From Prauserella rugosa (GTDB lineage Bacteria > Actinomycetota > Actinomycetes > Mycobacteriales > Pseudonocardiaceae): 64,000 nucleotides of DNA. Positions 62,978-64,000 of the stretch are shown here, piece after piece (positions within the stretch are counted from its first letter, which is position 1; every line of letters starts with the position of its first letter). The stretch spans positions 1-64,000 of the forward strand of contig NZ_JOIJ01000019.1 in the NCBI RefSeq assembly GCF_000719975.1, given 5' to 3'. The position numbers were made by a program, and so were the translations under genes. The notes beneath the pieces are model-generated. The model ran no database searches and had not been told where the DNA came from. It worked only from the letters and a program-made list of their open reading frames with translations.

Positions 62978-63430
62978 GTGCCTCTCTATGCCGCGTACGG
63001 GTCCAACATGGAACCCTCCCAGATGGCCGAGCGAGCGCCGCACTCGCCGATGGCGGGGACCGGCTGGCTGGAAGGCTGGCGGTTGACGTTCGGTGGCGAG
63101 GACCTGTTGTGGGAAGGTGCGCTCTCCACGATCGTGGAGGACCCCGACTCCAGGGTGTTCGTGGTGCTCTACGACGTCACGCCCCTCGACGAGGGCCAGC
63201 TCGACCGCTGGGAGGGCAACGAGCTCGGTCTGCACAACAAGATCCGCCTCCGGGTACAGACCATGGACGGGTCGGTGCTCGCGTGGTTGTACGTGCTCGA
63301 CGCCTACGAGGGCGGTCTGCCTTCGGCCCGGTATCTCGGGGTGCTCGCCGACGCTGCCGAAGCCGCCGGCGCCCCCGCCGACTACGTCAACGACCTCCGC
63401 ACCCGCCCCTGCAAAGGCATCGGCCCGTAA
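62978..63430 (+). CDS. gamma-glutamylcyclotransferase-like protein
   Basis: 150 aa from GTG 62978; TACGCT lies about 7 nt upstream (leaderless). The fold signature LYAAYGSNMEPSQM at the N-terminus matches the YGSN loop of GGCT/AIG2-like cyclotransferases. LTFGGEDLLWEGALSTIVED, VLYDVTPLDEGQLDRWEGNE, and AWLYVLDAYEGGLPSARYLG with a Tyr/Glu-rich active region follow. These enzymes release 5-oxoproline from gamma-glutamyl compounds; actual substrates here are unknown. It is divergent from lpdA. Confidence 0.85.
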   Translation: MPLYAAYGSNMEPSQMAERAPHSPMAGTGWLEGWRLTFGGEDLLWEGALSTIVEDPDSRVFVVLYDVTPLDEGQLDRWEGNELGLHNKIRLRVQTMDGSVLAWLYVLDAYEGGLPSARYLGVLADAAEAAGAPADYVNDLRTRPCKGIGP

Positions 63431-63436
63431 CGAGCC

Positions 63437-63583
63437 CGTGTCGCGGATTCCGGGGCACGTGTTGCAGATCCAGGGGCTCGTGTTGCGGCCTCGGGGGCGC
63501 GTGTTGCGGAGTCCGGAGTGCGTGTTGCAGATCCAGGGGCGCGTGTTGCGGCCTCGGGGGCGCGTGTTGCGGATCCGAGGCCG
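63437..63583. repeat. 21-bp minisatellite, seven units
   Basis: CGTGTTGC (CGTGTCGC in the first unit) recurs exactly every 21 bp at 63437, 63458, 63479, 63500, 63521, 63542 and 63563. Two unit types alternate (GTTGCAGATCCAGG and GTTGCGGCCTCGG), giving a partial 63-bp period. It starts 6 bp after the cyclotransferase stop. Not CRISPR: there are no spacers. Confidence 0.9.
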
Positions 63584-63690
63584 TTGCAGCTCGCGTCGCC
63601 CCGCCGGTGCGTACCGACCGGCGACCGCGTGGCCCGTTTCCGCGACTGCAGGCCTTGCGCCCGCGCATCGTGTACCGGAGACGGGTTAGT

Positions 63691-64000
63691 TCAGCGCCGC
63701 AGCGAACGGGGACGGCGCGGAGTCGGTGTGTTCCCCGCAAGCAGGCCGCCCCGCTTCTCGAACGCCCGCCGCAGCTCGTTGAGCACCGGCTCCGGGCTCG
63801 CGAGCTGTTCTTTACGAACTCTCACGGTGAGCCACCCACGGTCCGCCATGCGCCGATCACGTTCGGCGTCATAGGTACCGCGGTCCTCGTGCGCCTCGTA
63901 ACCGTCGTACTCCAACGCGATCCTGACCTCCGGCCACGCCAGGTCGAACACGTAGACGACCCGGCCGCGCAGGTCGCGCACCTCGAGTTGGGGCGTCGGC
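63691..64000 (-). CDS. DUF559-type endonuclease-like protein, N-terminus beyond the right edge
   Basis: C-terminal 102 residues of a gene entering from the right. VYVFDLAWPEVRIALEYDGYEA followed by AERDRRMADRGWLTVRVRKE fits the DUF559/Vsr-like PD-(D/E)xK core found at the end of many actinobacterial proteins. These proteins often have an N-terminal DNA-binding or AbiEi-like domain, not visible here. Asp, Glu and a possible Gln/Lys position are kept in the core. Substrate and role are unknown; they are rarely shown to be active nucleases. Confidence 0.75.
   Translation of the reverse strand, partial: PTPQLEVRDLRGRVVYVFDLAWPEVRIALEYDGYEAHEDRGTYDAERDRRMADRGWLTVRVRKEQLASPEPVLNELRRAFEKRGGLLAGNTPTPRRPRSLRR

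Noticed and set aside
63437..63583. CRISPR array
   Set aside because: The 21-bp units are contiguous and have no unique spacers; no cas genes nearby.

Overview
The window is about 70% GC DNA from an actinobacterium, most likely a member of the Pseudonocardiaceae (Saccharomonospora / Prauserella / Amycolatopsis type). Evidence is the very high third-position GC, frequent GTG starts, type VII secretion-style WXG100 genes, an AccA3/AccD5/AccE5 acyl-CoA carboxylase, and many genes whose start codon lies 6-8 nt after a TANNNT -10 box, as in leaderless mRNAs. No rRNA or tRNA gene, insertion sequence or CRISPR array was seen.

The backbone follows the order of the Mycobacterium tuberculosis fadE25-purE-purK-gtrA-like-PH protein-birA-accD5-accE5-maf-accA3-glpD2-lpdA segment (Rv3274c to Rv3303c, from memory). 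Here those genes lie at about 2.7-6.8, 12.2, 20.4-21.9, 23.9-25.8, 28.6, 53.1 and 56.2-62.9 kb. Accessory blocks sit between them.

1-2.2 kb: a YbaB-like gene, a small ESX-type gene and a WXG/Gly-rich effector cut by the left edge. 2.7-6.8 kb: acyl-CoA dehydrogenase, LysR regulator, purE, purK. 7-15.6 kb: a GT87 glycosyltransferase, a degenerate GGDEF protein, a sigma factor fused to an anti-sigma and extracellular domain, GtrA, a two-component system and HisN. 15.6-19.3 kb: a second type VII toxin locus (YbaB-like, WXG100, TNT NAD-glycohydrolase toxin, probable immunity protein). 19.5-29.2 kb: HMG-CoA lyase, PH-domain protein, BirA, SDR/XRE pair, AccD5/AccE5, MFS/GntR pair, an SDR pseudogene and Maf.

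29.5-51.8 kb: a catecholate siderophore locus. A 20.8-kb minus-strand operon starts at two IdeR/DmdR-type iron boxes and encodes isochorismate synthase, DHB-AMP ligase, isochorismatase, aryl carrier protein, a 39-aa coupled ORF, a siderophore-interacting reductase with a His-rich tail, a complete Fe-siderophore ABC importer, a 3508-aa NRPS (C-A-T-E-C-A-T-E-C) and an MFS exporter. dhbA lies alone at the far end, converging on the operon. The NRPS ends in a condensation domain with no thioesterase or reductase, so product release is unexplained by what is visible. The likely skeleton is 2,3-dihydroxybenzoyl-D-(basic amino acid)-D-(amino acid) joined to an unknown amine or to a carrier-bound residue made elsewhere.

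51.9-64 kb: an unknown membrane-anchored protein, a small conserved protein, AccA3, a DUF1707 protein, a GNAT acetyltransferase, the glycerol module glpD / glpF-glpK, a VOC protein, LpdA, a gamma-glutamylcyclotransferase-like protein and a partial DUF559-type nuclease-like gene.

Intergenic DNA is unusual. One palindromic repeat family occurs three times at gene ends (4.9, 12.7 and 54.9 kb), and several gaps hold short tandem repeats of 12-21 bp.
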